Assembly (NCBI GenBank): GCA_021787615.1
Contig: JAJYLP010000018.1
Location: 1 to 46,883, forward strand
Source of the DNA: Pseudomonadota bacterium
GTDB lineage: Bacteria; Pseudomonadota; Gammaproteobacteria; Steroidobacterales; Steroidobacteraceae
Direction of reading: 5' to 3'
DNA: 46,883 nucleotides
The stretch's first letter is position 1. Each line of letters starts with the position of its first letter. Made by a program: the position numbers and the translations under genes. The notes beneath the pieces were generated by a model that had not been told where the DNA came from, did not search any database, and saw nothing but the letters and a program-made list of their open reading frames with translations. Shown piece by piece: positions 17,873 to 27,874 of this stretch.

Positions 17873-18258
17873 GTCGAATGGACCTCGCGAGGGGACGCAG
17901 CAGCCGGTGATTCTCGCACGCGGCGGCGGTCCCGCACAGCGGCTCGCGCGCCTCGCGCTCTTGCGGCGCAGCCGCCGCCGTCCGATGAGCCCGGGCCGGC
18001 AACATCCCGCCTCGCCTTATCCGGCGCGAGGAAGGCTCACGCAGGCGGGGTCCGCCAATTGCACTCGGCAGCAACGTTTGCCGAACGACGCTGCTCGGAG
18101 CGACCCGGATCAGCCCGCCGAGTCCAATCGCGTAGCCGGCATTGCTCGCGGCCGAGGGAATTCTCAGTTTTGGCGCGCTGGACTGTCGCTATCAATCGCG
18201 TACCCAACACGGCCAAAATCTCCCCTCACGTCGCCGTGAGGGGAGAATCGCAGTGGCC
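17873..18258. other. Intergenic region between TonB receptor and TPR/oxygenase gene
   Basis: A 386-bp space with no credible gene. Its right end holds the receptor's terminator (annotated separately). The left end holds the ribosome site of the TPR/oxygenase gene. No second copy of the 12-bp operator arm is present, so the oxygenase gene is not obviously part of the operator-linked set unless it is reached by read-through. Confidence 0.5.
18219..18246 (-). terminator. Rho-independent terminator of the TonB receptor gene
   Basis: TCTCCCCTCACG (18219-18230) pairs perfectly with 18235-18246 (12-bp stem, 4-base loop). On the minus strand the stem is followed by TTTT. It starts 13 bp after the receptor stop codon, the right place for an intrinsic terminator. 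Confidence 0.8.
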
Positions 18259-20859
18259 TTACCAGTGGTACTTGACCATTATGTTGACTTCGCGGCCAAC
18301 GATCGAGCGGCCGAAACCGACGTTGTTCTGCACCGTGTTGCCGCCGAACCGGGCGTTACCCTCGGTCAACCCGAGCTGGTTGGTGAGGTTGGAGCCGAGC
18401 ACGCGGAACTCCCAGTGTGAACCGATCATGGCATCGATGCCCGCAGCCAGGTCGTAATAGGCGGGCAACGGCGTCAACCCCGTGTTGTCCTGGAAGCGCA
18501 GGCCAATGTCCTCGTACGTCAACTCCTCAGTCAATGTGCCCCAGCTGAAAGCCTGTATGTCGCTCGGGCTTATCCGGAACTGATACTTCGGCAGACGCGC
18601 GAGCTGATTGCCGTTGATCGTGCCGCAGACCGTCTGATTGTTGATGTTTGTGTACAGGAAGCAGCCGCGGAAGTTGGTGTAATAAGCATCTTCCCAGTTG
18701 CCGTTGAGCGATATCCTGAAGGACCTCAGGGCCGAGATATCACTGGCCGCGAAGGGGCTGACACTGCCTACGAGCCGCACGCCGGTGGAGGTCGATCCAT
18801 AGGTGGAGGCCGGGCCGATCGGCACGTCATTGACATTCGTGGGAGTGTACGCGATGCCCTTGAATGTCTTGCGGTAAACCGATGCGTTGATGTAGGTCCA
18901 GCGGTTCTGAATCTTGAAGCCGAATTCGTAGTTCTGGACCGTTTGCAGGGGCACTCTGCTCGGGCATCCGTTCGATCCGTTGTAGACGTTGCACCGAACA
19001 GCGTCGAAGTTCTCGAAGAGCACGCCGTTGTTGACGCGCACGTAGGCGCTCATGTGATTGTTGAACTGGTAATTTGCACCCACGGAGTACGTCGGCATGG
19101 TGTTGTTTTCATGGCCATGCGACCACGTGCCGTTGGGCAATTCGACCGCGTTGTCCCACAGGTCGTACGGGGTTCCCATCTGAACCGGCGAGCTGTTGGT
19201 CGTCTCCTGAGACAGGTTGATGTGCTCGATGCGGATCCCGGCGTCGAACAACCACTTGTCAACCTTCCATTGGTCGGCAAAGTAGGGGGCAATATTCGTG
19301 GCGCTGCCGTTCTGGAGGATGTAATAACCCCCGTTGGCGCTCACGATGCCTTGCGGGCTGGTGACCTGGTAGATATTGCCACCGGCGGCGGCGGACAGGA
19401 TGATGGGCGCCGCATTTGGCCGATTGGTGATCAGCACGTTGGAGCTGAGCGACCAGTTGTCGCTCATGGTGTAGTGCGCCAGATACAGGCCGAGGGTCGC
19501 GGTATTGCCGAAGCCGAGGTCCTTGTTTACGCGAAATTCATCGATGTAGCTCCGGATCTTCTTCTGCACGTACCAGACCTGCTGGGTGACCACGCTTTGA
19601 TTGAAGTTCGCGGGCTGACCGTTGGCATAGGAGGCCTGCACCATGCCGGTGGTCAGGATGCTGGGCAGGGTCAAGCCCGAAATGAACGACGACAGCGTAG
19701 AGGGATTGCCGTTGTTGATCAGAGCGTGCGTCGGCACAAGCCCGCCGTCGAAGATGAAGTTATTGCTGATCGACCAGCCGTTGCCCAATCGGTCGTGCAT
19801 CGCCGAGCCGATATAGTTCAGATCCGCGCCTCGGCCCTTGCTGATGTTGTCGTTCTCGAAACAGTTGCACGCCGGATTCGGTACTTGGAAATTCTCGAGC
19901 TGGTAGCTGTTGTAGGTGGAATCGAGCTGATTGAAGCCGGGATAGATCCCAACCGAGCCGTTGTGCACGGTATAGGGGAAGTCGGCGACCCATTGATTAT
20001 GGTCGTGCAGGGTTCGGGCCCAGAACATGATCGATCCATGGGCGAGATCATGCTTCAATGTGACCGTCAGCTGCCCACCGTTGTCGGCGGGATATTGAGG
20101 GTTTCGGATACCGTTTGATTTGCGGTAAAAGCCGCCGATGCTGCCGTACCAGCCGTCAGTCAGCTTGCCGCTTGCGAACGCGTCGATGCGGTACAGACCC
20201 TGGGTTCCGTAAGTGACGCCCACCGATCCTTTGGCCTGGTTCGAGCCGGTCCGCAGGATGAAGTTGGCCGTCGCACCCGGCTGGCCGGGGCCGAAGATTG
20301 CGCTGGGGCCGCCCTGGACAATCTCCACCCGTTTGACCGTGTCGTCCATGCGGATCAGCGAGCTGTTGTCCATGAACGATAGATACGGGGCGCCGTAGAG
20401 GGGCGAACCCTCGATCATGGTCGTGAAATACGGTGAATCGCCGCCGCCGAGCGGAAAGCCGGCCACGTCGATATTGACGCCGGTCTGTCCGCCGGAGGCC
20501 TCCGGCCAAACGCCGGGCGAAAGTTTATAGATTTCGGCTGCACTCGACGGGTCCGACATTGCGATCTGATGTCTGGACAGCGCGACGATGTTGTAGCTCG
20601 CATCCAGCTGTTTCACCGCCATCGCGGTGGCGGTTACGACGACTTCTTGCAGCGACTGGGCCGGCTGAGTCGCCGCAGCGGCGGGCCTGGCGGGCGCCGG
20701 CTTGGCGAGGGCCGTGCCGGAGGCCGTGAGCACGGCGGCCCCCCCGAGAATGCTGGCAACCACCGCGGCGACGCTGTGCGGCGCAGCGGCATTGCGTGCC
20801 GCCGGACGGCTTGCCGGGCCGACGCCCGCGCGGGGCGCCTTCTTCTTGTTCACTCTCAT
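18259..20859 (-). CDS. TonB-dependent outer-membrane receptor, probably for an alpha-gluco-oligosaccharide
   Basis: An 866-residue TonB-dependent receptor. The long basic signal peptide ends near ALAKP, and a TonB box-like LQEVVVTATA follows. The plug domain includes IEGSPLYG and VKRVEIVQGGPSAIFGPGQPGATANFILR, and a 22-strand barrel ends in the aromatic residue Trp (MVKYHW). A strong AGGAGG ribosome site precedes the ATG. The gene is less GC-rich and richer in Asn/Thr/Tyr than its neighbours, as usual for barrels. A perfect copy of the treA/GH operator overlaps a TTGACA promoter about 340 bp upstream, and an intrinsic terminator follows. By sequence alone a siderophore ligand is possible, but the shared operator favours a carbohydrate. 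ExbB, ExbD and TonB are not in the window. Confidence 0.92.
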   Translation of the reverse strand: MRVNKKKAPRAGVGPASRPAARNAAAPHSVAAVVASILGGAAVLTASGTALAKPAPARPAAAATQPAQSLQEVVVTATAMAVKQLDASYNIVALSRHQIAMSDPSSAAEIYKLSPGVWPEASGGQTGVNIDVAGFPLGGGDSPYFTTMIEGSPLYGAPYLSFMDNSSLIRMDDTVKRVEIVQGGPSAIFGPGQPGATANFILRTGSNQAKGSVGVTYGTQGLYRIDAFASGKLTDGWYGSIGGFYRKSNGIRNPQYPADNGGQLTVTLKHDLAHGSIMFWARTLHDHNQWVADFPYTVHNGSVGIYPGFNQLDSTYNSYQLENFQVPNPACNCFENDNISKGRGADLNYIGSAMHDRLGNGWSISNNFIFDGGLVPTHALINNGNPSTLSSFISGLTLPSILTTGMVQASYANGQPANFNQSVVTQQVWYVQKKIRSYIDEFRVNKDLGFGNTATLGLYLAHYTMSDNWSLSSNVLITNRPNAAPIILSAAAGGNIYQVTSPQGIVSANGGYYILQNGSATNIAPYFADQWKVDKWLFDAGIRIEHINLSQETTNSSPVQMGTPYDLWDNAVELPNGTWSHGHENNTMPTYSVGANYQFNNHMSAYVRVNNGVLFENFDAVRCNVYNGSNGCPSRVPLQTVQNYEFGFKIQNRWTYINASVYRKTFKGIAYTPTNVNDVPIGPASTYGSTSTGVRLVGSVSPFAASDISALRSFRISLNGNWEDAYYTNFRGCFLYTNINNQTVCGTINGNQLARLPKYQFRISPSDIQAFSWGTLTEELTYEDIGLRFQDNTGLTPLPAYYDLAAGIDAMIGSHWEFRVLGSNLTNQLGLTEGNARFGGNTVQNNVGFGRSIVGREVNIMVKYHW

Positions 20860-21194
20860 GCAAAATCCTCCTATCGGATAGCTGAAGATGTCAGGGCTGA
20901 TTGGCCGCGCCGGCTGACGCGCGCAGAGGCAACACAGGAGTCTCCGTGAGTGGAATACGCACGTAAGGACTGGACGGCCCCTGTGCTGCGGCTGGCATCA
21001 CACCCCGGTGTTGCACCGAGGTCACATCGACATGTCCACTGCCGCCACGCCGTGTGCTGCGTTCGGACGCGCGCCGAGGACGGCTTCGCGCAAGGCGATC
21101 CGGCTGCGGCGGATGCAGGTCCAACGACAAGGAGCACGGCGGTTCCCCCCCCGAAATACCGCTGAAAGACTCGGTGTCATCCCTCGCAAGGTCG

Positions 21195-21226
21195 ATGACA
21201 TCGATAACAAATGGTATCGATGTCAT
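21195..21226. promoter_or_regulatory. Operator: perfect 12-bp inverted repeat, copy 2
   Basis: ATGACATCGATA (21195-21206) and TATCGATGTCAT (21215-21226), exact reverse complements with an 8-bp centre. Both arms are identical to those of the treA/GH operator at 8456-8488. Again each arm extends to a 14-bp near-palindrome around ATCGAT (TGACATCGATAACA and TGGTATCGATGTCA), here with centres 16 bp apart. Position: upstream of the TonB receptor, immediately downstream of a TTGACA element on the receptor strand. Confidence 0.85.
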
Positions 21227-21234
21227 GATGTCAA
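21206..21234 (-). promoter_or_regulatory. Candidate promoter of the TonB receptor gene
   Basis: On the minus strand a perfect -35 TTGACA (21234-21229) is followed after 17 bp by TTTGTT (21211-21206), a poor -10. The spacer is filled by the operator. The consensus -35 beside the operator supports repression by occlusion, but the weak -10 leaves the start site uncertain. Confidence 0.45.
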
Positions 21235-21335
21235 TGCAATAGCAGCTGTGGCGCGCGCCGCAATGAAGGGCTTGGCCGCGGTGCGCCGAGGCGGTTTCAG
21301 ATGTGGTAAGAACGCAACGCGCGGAATGTTGGGTT

Positions 21336-21398
21336 CGACGCCTCAGTATTATCAGAGACTTACGAAGTACGCCGAGGCGCGCGCGCCTTGAGGCGTCG
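21336..21398. repeat. Inverted repeat with 10-bp perfect arms
   Basis: CGACGCCTCA (21336-21345) and TGAGGCGTCG (21389-21398) are exact reverse complements 43 bp apart, about 210 bp upstream of the XRE regulator start. It could be a regulator site, a structured leader or a chance event in GC-rich DNA. Confidence 0.35.
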
Positions 21399-21606
21399 CG
21401 AGTTGAGCGCCCGAGCCGCGCCGGGCTCGCGGGACGGCCGGAGGTCTGAGCACGGTGCGGGAACGATGCAGCCCGACCGTTGCGAGCGCGCGTTAGAGGG
21501 GTGCGGCGCGCCGAGCGGGGCGGGGTTTGTCGGCTATATCCCGTGGACCAAATCCCACAGCACGCCGCATCTTCGCGCCGCCCGCAGGGCCAAGCGCAAG
21601 GTCGGC

Positions 21607-21850
21607 ATGAAGGCGCCGCGTCACACGAATGTCAATCAGATTCCCGCGGTGTTCGGCCGGGTCCTGCGCGAGGAGCGCAGGCGCCAGAACATCTCGCAGG
21701 AGCAGCTGGCGCTGTACGCCGACGTCGATCGGACGTTCGTCAGTCAGATCGAGCGCGGCATCCGCCAGCCGACCATCACCACTCTGGTGAAACTCTCGCG
21801 CGTCCTGCAGCTCGCGCCATCGACACTGGTGGCGCGCATGGAGCGCTCCC

Positions 21851-21861
<11 letters not shown>
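21607..21861 (+). CDS. Small XRE-family helix-turn-helix regulator
   Basis: An 84-residue DNA-binding protein that is little more than a single HTH_3 domain. From residue 14: [36 protein letters not shown], then [18 protein letters not shown]. The recognition helix is around [11 protein letters not shown]. The ATG at 21607 is chosen because the domain starts about 14 residues later and AAGG lies upstream; the frame is open to 21388, but the extra 73 residues are low-complexity. The gene ends 11 bp inside the convergent typA gene. The target is unknown. It lies next to the operator upstream of the TonB receptor, but nothing shows that it binds there, and the operator looks more LacI-like. Confidence 0.85.
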
Positions 21862-23689
<1,828 letters not shown>

Positions 23690-23839
23690 GGGGAACGCGG
23701 GGCCGTCTCGCGGCCGGGTGACAAAGACTTAGAATCATAGCACAGGCGGCCCGCCCCAGGCCGGGTGAATTCCGTCCGGGTGGCGGGCGCACTATCATGC
23801 CGCCACGCCCAAGCTCTGCATCGTCTTCGGGGGAAACTC

Positions 23840-25471
23840 ATGTGCGCCAGCCCTTCCACCAAGCCCGACTGTGACGCGCTGATCATCGGCGCCGGACACA
23901 ACGGCCTGGTCTGCGCGGCCTATCTGGCCGCCGCCGGTCTTCGCGTCACGATGCTCGAGCAACGCGCCGTGCCCGGCGGGGCCGCGGTGACCGAGGAATT
24001 TCATCCGGGTTTCCGCAACTCGGTGGCCTCGTACACGGTGTCGCTGCTCAACCCCCGGGTGATCGCCGATCTGCAGCTCGCGCGCCACGGCCTGCGCATC
24101 GTCGAGCGGCGCCTCGGGAATTTCCTGCCCACCGAGGATGGGAGCTACCTCGCCGTCGGCGCGGGTCGTACGGCCGCGCAGGTCGCGCGCTTCTCGGCGC
24201 GCGATGCCGGGCGGCTCGAGGACTATGCAGCGCGGCTCGCGGCGATCGCCGATGTGCTGCGCGAGCTGGTGCTGCTCACCCCGCCGAACGTCGGCGACGG
24301 CGGCTGGCGCGAGGCGCTGCCGGAGCTGCTGCGCACCGCCCGTCTGGGCGGGCGGCTGAGCCGCCTGGAGATGCCCCTGCGGCGCGAGCTGCTGACGCTG
24401 TTCGCGAGCTCCGCGGGCGATTACCTCGACGGCTGGTTCGAGAGCGATCCGATCAAGGCCGTCTACGGCTTCGACGGCATCGTGGGCAACTACGCGAGCC
24501 CGTATGCGGCGGGCAGCGCCTACGTGCTGCTGCATCACGCCTTCGGCGAGGTGAACGGCCGCAAGGGCGCCTGGGGCCATGCCATCGGCGGCATGGGCGC
24601 GATCACCCAGGCCATGGCGCGCTGCTGCGCGTCCCGCGGGGTCGAGATCCGCCTCGAGAGCCCGGTCCGCGAGCTGCTCGTGGAGCGGGGCAGGGTGATT
24701 GGGGCGCGCACCGAGAGGGGCGAGACGGTGCGTGCCGGGGTGGTCATCGGCAACGTCAATCCGAGGCTGCTGTACCTGCGCCTGCTCGACCCGGCGGCGC
24801 TGCCGGGGGACTTCCGCGAGCGCATCGAGCGGTGGCGCTGCGGCTCGGGCACGTTCCGCATGAACGTGGCGCTCGCCGAGCTGCCGCAGTTCAGCTGCCT
24901 GCCCGCGCACGGGGTCGCCGACCATCACACCGCCGGGATCATCCTCGCCCCGACGCTCGCCTACATGGAGCGGGCGTATTTCGACGCGCGCACCCACGGC
25001 TGGTCGCGCCGGCCGATCATCGAGCTGGTGATCCCCTCCACGCTCGATGACACGCTCGCCCCCACGGGGGCGCACGTGGCGAGCCTGTTCTGCCAGCACG
25101 TTGCGCCTGAGCTGCCGAACGGGCAGTCCTGGGACGCGCACCGCGAGGCGGTGGCCGACCTGATGATCGACAGCGTCGATGCCTACGCCCCGAACTTCAA
25201 GCGCGCGGTGCTCGGCCGGCAGATCATGAGCCCGCTCGATCTGGAGCGCACCTTCGGGCTCATCGGCGGCGATATCTTCCATGGCGCGCTCAGCCTCGAT
25301 CAGCTCTTCTCGGCCCGTCCCGTGTTGGGCCATGCGCACTACCGTGGTCCGCTGGCGGGGCTGTACATGTGCGGCTCGGGCACTCATCCGGGCGGCGGGG
25401 TCACCGGCGCGCCCGGGCACAACGCCGCGCGTGAGATCCTCGCGGACCTGCGGCGCCGGCCGGCGCGCTGA
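23840..25471 (+). CDS. FAD-dependent oxidoreductase, phytoene desaturase/PYROXD2-like
   Basis: A flavoprotein of 543 residues from ATG 23840, which follows GGGGG; the frame is open a little further upstream. The N-terminal Rossmann motif DALIIGAGHNGLVCAAYLAAAGLRVTMLE (GxGxxG then Glu) and AVPGGAAVTEE are typical of the carotenoid-desaturase-like amine-oxidase superfamily. The C-terminal GLYMCGSGTHPGGGVTGAPGHNAARE is the matching FAD-binding end. GHNGL and the GxHPGGGVxGxxG end resemble PYROXD2-type proteins more than true CrtI, and no other carotenoid gene is nearby. Reaction unknown. It is divergent from typA. The ABC exporter starts 44 bp downstream on the same strand and may be cotranscribed. 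Confidence 0.85.
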   Translation: MCASPSTKPDCDALIIGAGHNGLVCAAYLAAAGLRVTMLEQRAVPGGAAVTEEFHPGFRNSVASYTVSLLNPRVIADLQLARHGLRIVERRLGNFLPTEDGSYLAVGAGRTAAQVARFSARDAGRLEDYAARLAAIADVLRELVLLTPPNVGDGGWREALPELLRTARLGGRLSRLEMPLRRELLTLFASSAGDYLDGWFESDPIKAVYGFDGIVGNYASPYAAGSAYVLLHHAFGEVNGRKGAWGHAIGGMGAITQAMARCCASRGVEIRLESPVRELLVERGRVIGARTERGETVRAGVVIGNVNPRLLYLRLLDPAALPGDFRERIERWRCGSGTFRMNVALAELPQFSCLPAHGVADHHTAGIILAPTLAYMERAYFDARTHGWSRRPIIELVIPSTLDDTLAPTGAHVASLFCQHVAPELPNGQSWDAHREAVADLMIDSVDAYAPNFKRAVLGRQIMSPLDLERTFGLIGGDIFHGALSLDQLFSARPVLGHAHYRGPLAGLYMCGSGTHPGGGVTGAPGHNAAREILADLRRRPAR

Positions 25472-25515
25472 GCGGCGCTTGCAATCGGCCGGCGGCGCCT
25501 CCAATTCCAGTTTGA

Positions 25516-27366
25516 ATGTCGACCACCGCGCACGCCCGCCGACCGGCTGCTCCGCCGCCGCCCGAGGCGCTGACGCTGCGCGCCTTCCTCGGCGTGTTCC
25601 GCTACAGCCGCCACGCGCTCGATCTGGTCTGGTCGACCAACCGGAATCTGACCGTCCTCTTTGCCGCGCTGACGCTGTTCGCCGGGGTGCTGCCCGTCTC
25701 GGTGGCGTACGTCGGCGGCTCGATCGTCGATGCGGTCCTGGCGGCGATGCACGCCCATGGCGCAGGCATCCACCGCGTGCTCGAGTGGGTGATTCTCGAA
25801 GGGGTGCTGGTCGCGGCGCTCGCGGCCGCCGAGCGGGGGCTGACGCTCGCACGCTCGCTGCTGCGCGTGCAGCTCGGACAGCGCGTCAACGAGATGATCC
25901 TGCAAAAGGCGGTGACGCTGGAACTGCGCCATTTCGAGGACTCGGAGTTCTACGATAAGTTGACGCGGGCGCGCCGCGAGGCCTCCACCCGGCCCGTCAG
26001 CCTGGTTACGCAGACCTTCGGCATGGCGCGCAACATCATCTCGCTGGTGAGCTTTGCGCTCCTGCTCGCGGCGTTCTCGCCCTGGACGGTGCTCGCGCTG
26101 CTCGTCGCCGGCGTTCCGGCATTCATCGCCGAGGCGAAGTTCTCCGGGGACGCGTTCCGGCTGTTCCGCTGGCGCTCGCCCGAGACGCGGATGCAGACCT
26201 ATCTCGAGACCGTGCTCGCGCGCGAGGACTACGCCAAGGAGGTCAAGCTCTACGGGCTCGGGCCCCGGCTGCTCGAGCGCTATCGGGACATCTTTCAGCG
26301 GCTCTATAAGGCCGACCGCGCCTTGACCCTGCGCCGCGGCGGCTGGGGCTTTCTGCTCGGGCTGGTGGCGAGCGTCACTCTGTACGCCGCCTATGCGTGG
26401 ATCGCGTTGAGCGCCGTCGGCGGGCTGATCACCCTCGGGGCCATGACCCGGTACGTGGCGGCCTTCCGCCAGGGCCAAACGGCTGTCTCGGCGATGCTCG
26501 CGGCGATCGGCGGAATGTACGAGGACAACCTTTACCTCTCGACGCTGTACGAGTATCTGGAGACCTACGTACCGCCGCCGCCCGGCACGGTGCGCGCCGG
26601 TGCGCAGCCGGGAGACGGCATCCGCTTCGAGGACGTCAGCTTCGTCTATCCGGGCACCGACAGCCCGGCGCTCGAGCACATCACGCTGCATCTGCGCCCG
26701 GGCCGCAGCCTCGCGCTCGTTGGAGAGAACGGCTCGGGCAAGACAACGCTGATCAAACTGCTGACGCGCCTGTATACCCCGACCTCGGGGCGCATCCTTC
26801 TCGATGGGGCGGACCTTGCCGAGTGGGACGAGCAGCGGCTGCGCGAGCGCATCGGGGTGATCTTTCAGGACTTCGCGCGCTATCAGCTGCCAGCCGGTCA
26901 CAACATCGGCGCGGGCGATGTGCGCGCCTTTGAGGATGAGGCGCGCTGGCGAGAGGCGGCGGCGAAGGGGCGCGCGAGCGAGTTCATCGAGTCGCTGCCG
27001 GCCGGTTACCACACTCAGCTCGGCAAGTGGTTCCAGGACGGACGCGAGCTCTCCGGCGGCCAGTGGCAGAAGGTGGCGCTGTCACGCGCGCTGATGCGCA
27101 CCAGCGCGGATGTGCTGGTGCTCGATGAGCCGACCGCGGCAATGGACGCGCAGGCCGAGGCGGAGGTTTTCGAGCACGTCCGTCAGCTCGCCCGCGAGCG
27201 CATGACCATCCTCATCTCCCACCGCTTCTCGACGGTGCGCATGGCCGATGAGATCGTGGTGCTCGAGCACGGGCGCATTCTCGAGCAGGGCAGCCATGGC
27301 GAACTGATGCGCGCCGATGGGCTGTACGCGCGGCTCTTTGACCTGCAGGCGCGCGGCTACCGCTGA
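25516..27366 (+). CDS. ABC exporter half-transporter (permease-ATPase fusion)
   Basis: A 616-residue half-transporter: a membrane domain in residues 1 to about 340 with about six helices, then an ATPase domain. Walker A is GENGSGKTT (about 402), the signature LSGGQWQKVALSRAL (about 512), Walker B VLVLDEPTAAMD (about 534) and the H-loop ISHRFSTV. It would work as a homodimer in the inner membrane and export a lipid, peptide or drug. The substrate is not evident. The ATG sits a short distance after the oxidoreductase stop with no strong ribosome site. The last 10 bp overlap the convergent small lipoprotein gene. Confidence 0.9.
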   Translation: MSTTAHARRPAAPPPPEALTLRAFLGVFRYSRHALDLVWSTNRNLTVLFAALTLFAGVLPVSVAYVGGSIVDAVLAAMHAHGAGIHRVLEWVILEGVLVAALAAAERGLTLARSLLRVQLGQRVNEMILQKAVTLELRHFEDSEFYDKLTRARREASTRPVSLVTQTFGMARNIISLVSFALLLAAFSPWTVLALLVAGVPAFIAEAKFSGDAFRLFRWRSPETRMQTYLETVLAREDYAKEVKLYGLGPRLLERYRDIFQRLYKADRALTLRRGGWGFLLGLVASVTLYAAYAWIALSAVGGLITLGAMTRYVAAFRQGQTAVSAMLAAIGGMYEDNLYLSTLYEYLETYVPPPPGTVRAGAQPGDGIRFEDVSFVYPGTDSPALEHITLHLRPGRSLALVGENGSGKTTLIKLLTRLYTPTSGRILLDGADLAEWDEQRLRERIGVIFQDFARYQLPAGHNIGAGDVRAFEDEARWREAAAKGRASEFIESLPAGYHTQLGKWFQDGRELSGGQWQKVALSRALMRTSADVLVLDEPTAAMDAQAEAEVFEHVRQLARERMTILISHRFSTVRMADEIVVLEHGRILEQGSHGELMRADGLYARLFDLQARGYR

Positions 27367-27788
27367 CTCGCGCCGCGCGGCTTGCGCTCATCCTGCCGCA
27401 TGCGCTGGTAATCGACGGGCTGGATGGTCTCGATCATGCACTTCCAGCCGTCCGCCGTGACGAAATCGAAGCGCGCCTGCGTGATGTCGATCGTCGAGGT
27501 GATGCCGATGCCGTGGGCGAACAGCAAGTCGGTGCAGGGCGGGAACACCGTCATCAGGTAGGGCTGCTCGATGTTGGTCCACACCAGCAGCTTGTTCGCC
27601 GCGATCGGCGACCAGCGCTTGTAGTTGTTGACCCACCGGATCTGCTTGACCGGCTTGCCCGCGTAGGCCTCGTAGCGGTGCAGCACGGCGGCCTGCCGCT
27701 CGCGCAGCGGGACGCCCGAGCAGGACGCGAGCACGAGCGGTGCCGTGAGCAGCGCCGCGCCGAGCAGCCGTTTGAACCAATTGCGCAT
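27357..27788 (-). CDS. Small lipoprotein, DUF6491-like
   Basis: A 143-residue lipoprotein. The ATG at 27788 is preceded by AAGGAG at eight bases, although the frame is open much further upstream. The signal peptide ends in lipobox LASC (Cys about residue 23). The rest has QIRWVNNYKRWSPIAANKLLVWTNIEQPYLMTV, then a PC pair and IDITQARFDFVTADGWKCMIETI. This pattern resembles the DUF6491 lipoproteins of gammaproteobacteria, from memory rather than a search. Two Cys in the mature part (PPCTD and WKCMIE) could form a disulfide. Function unknown. Confidence 0.75.
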   Translation of the reverse strand: MRNWFKRLLGAALLTAPLVLASCSGVPLRERQAAVLHRYEAYAGKPVKQIRWVNNYKRWSPIAANKLLVWTNIEQPYLMTVFPPCTDLLFAHGIGITSTIDITQARFDFVTADGWKCMIETIQPVDYQRMRQDERKPRGASQR

Positions 27789-27874
27789 GGGCCGCGCTCC
27801 TTGGGGATCGCCCCTGCTGAGACAGGCAACGCTCGCAACGGCCATCCGTTGACCGCGCCGGAAGCGCCGTTCGC

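Larger units (their letters stand above)
20860..21606. other. Long control region between TonB receptor and XRE regulator genes
   Basis: A 747-bp region without a convincing gene. It holds the receptor leader (20860 to about 21200), the operator/promoter at 21195-21234 and a 10-bp-arm inverted repeat at 21336-21398. An open frame upstream of the XRE start (21388-21606) continues in the same phase but has a low-complexity Arg/Ala/Gly-rich translation, so it is not taken as coding. Confidence 0.5.

Noticed and set aside
23795-25852. A 685-codon frame antisense to the phytoene-desaturase-like gene
   Set aside because: The plus-strand flavoprotein has both FAD motifs; the antisense translation is low-complexity.
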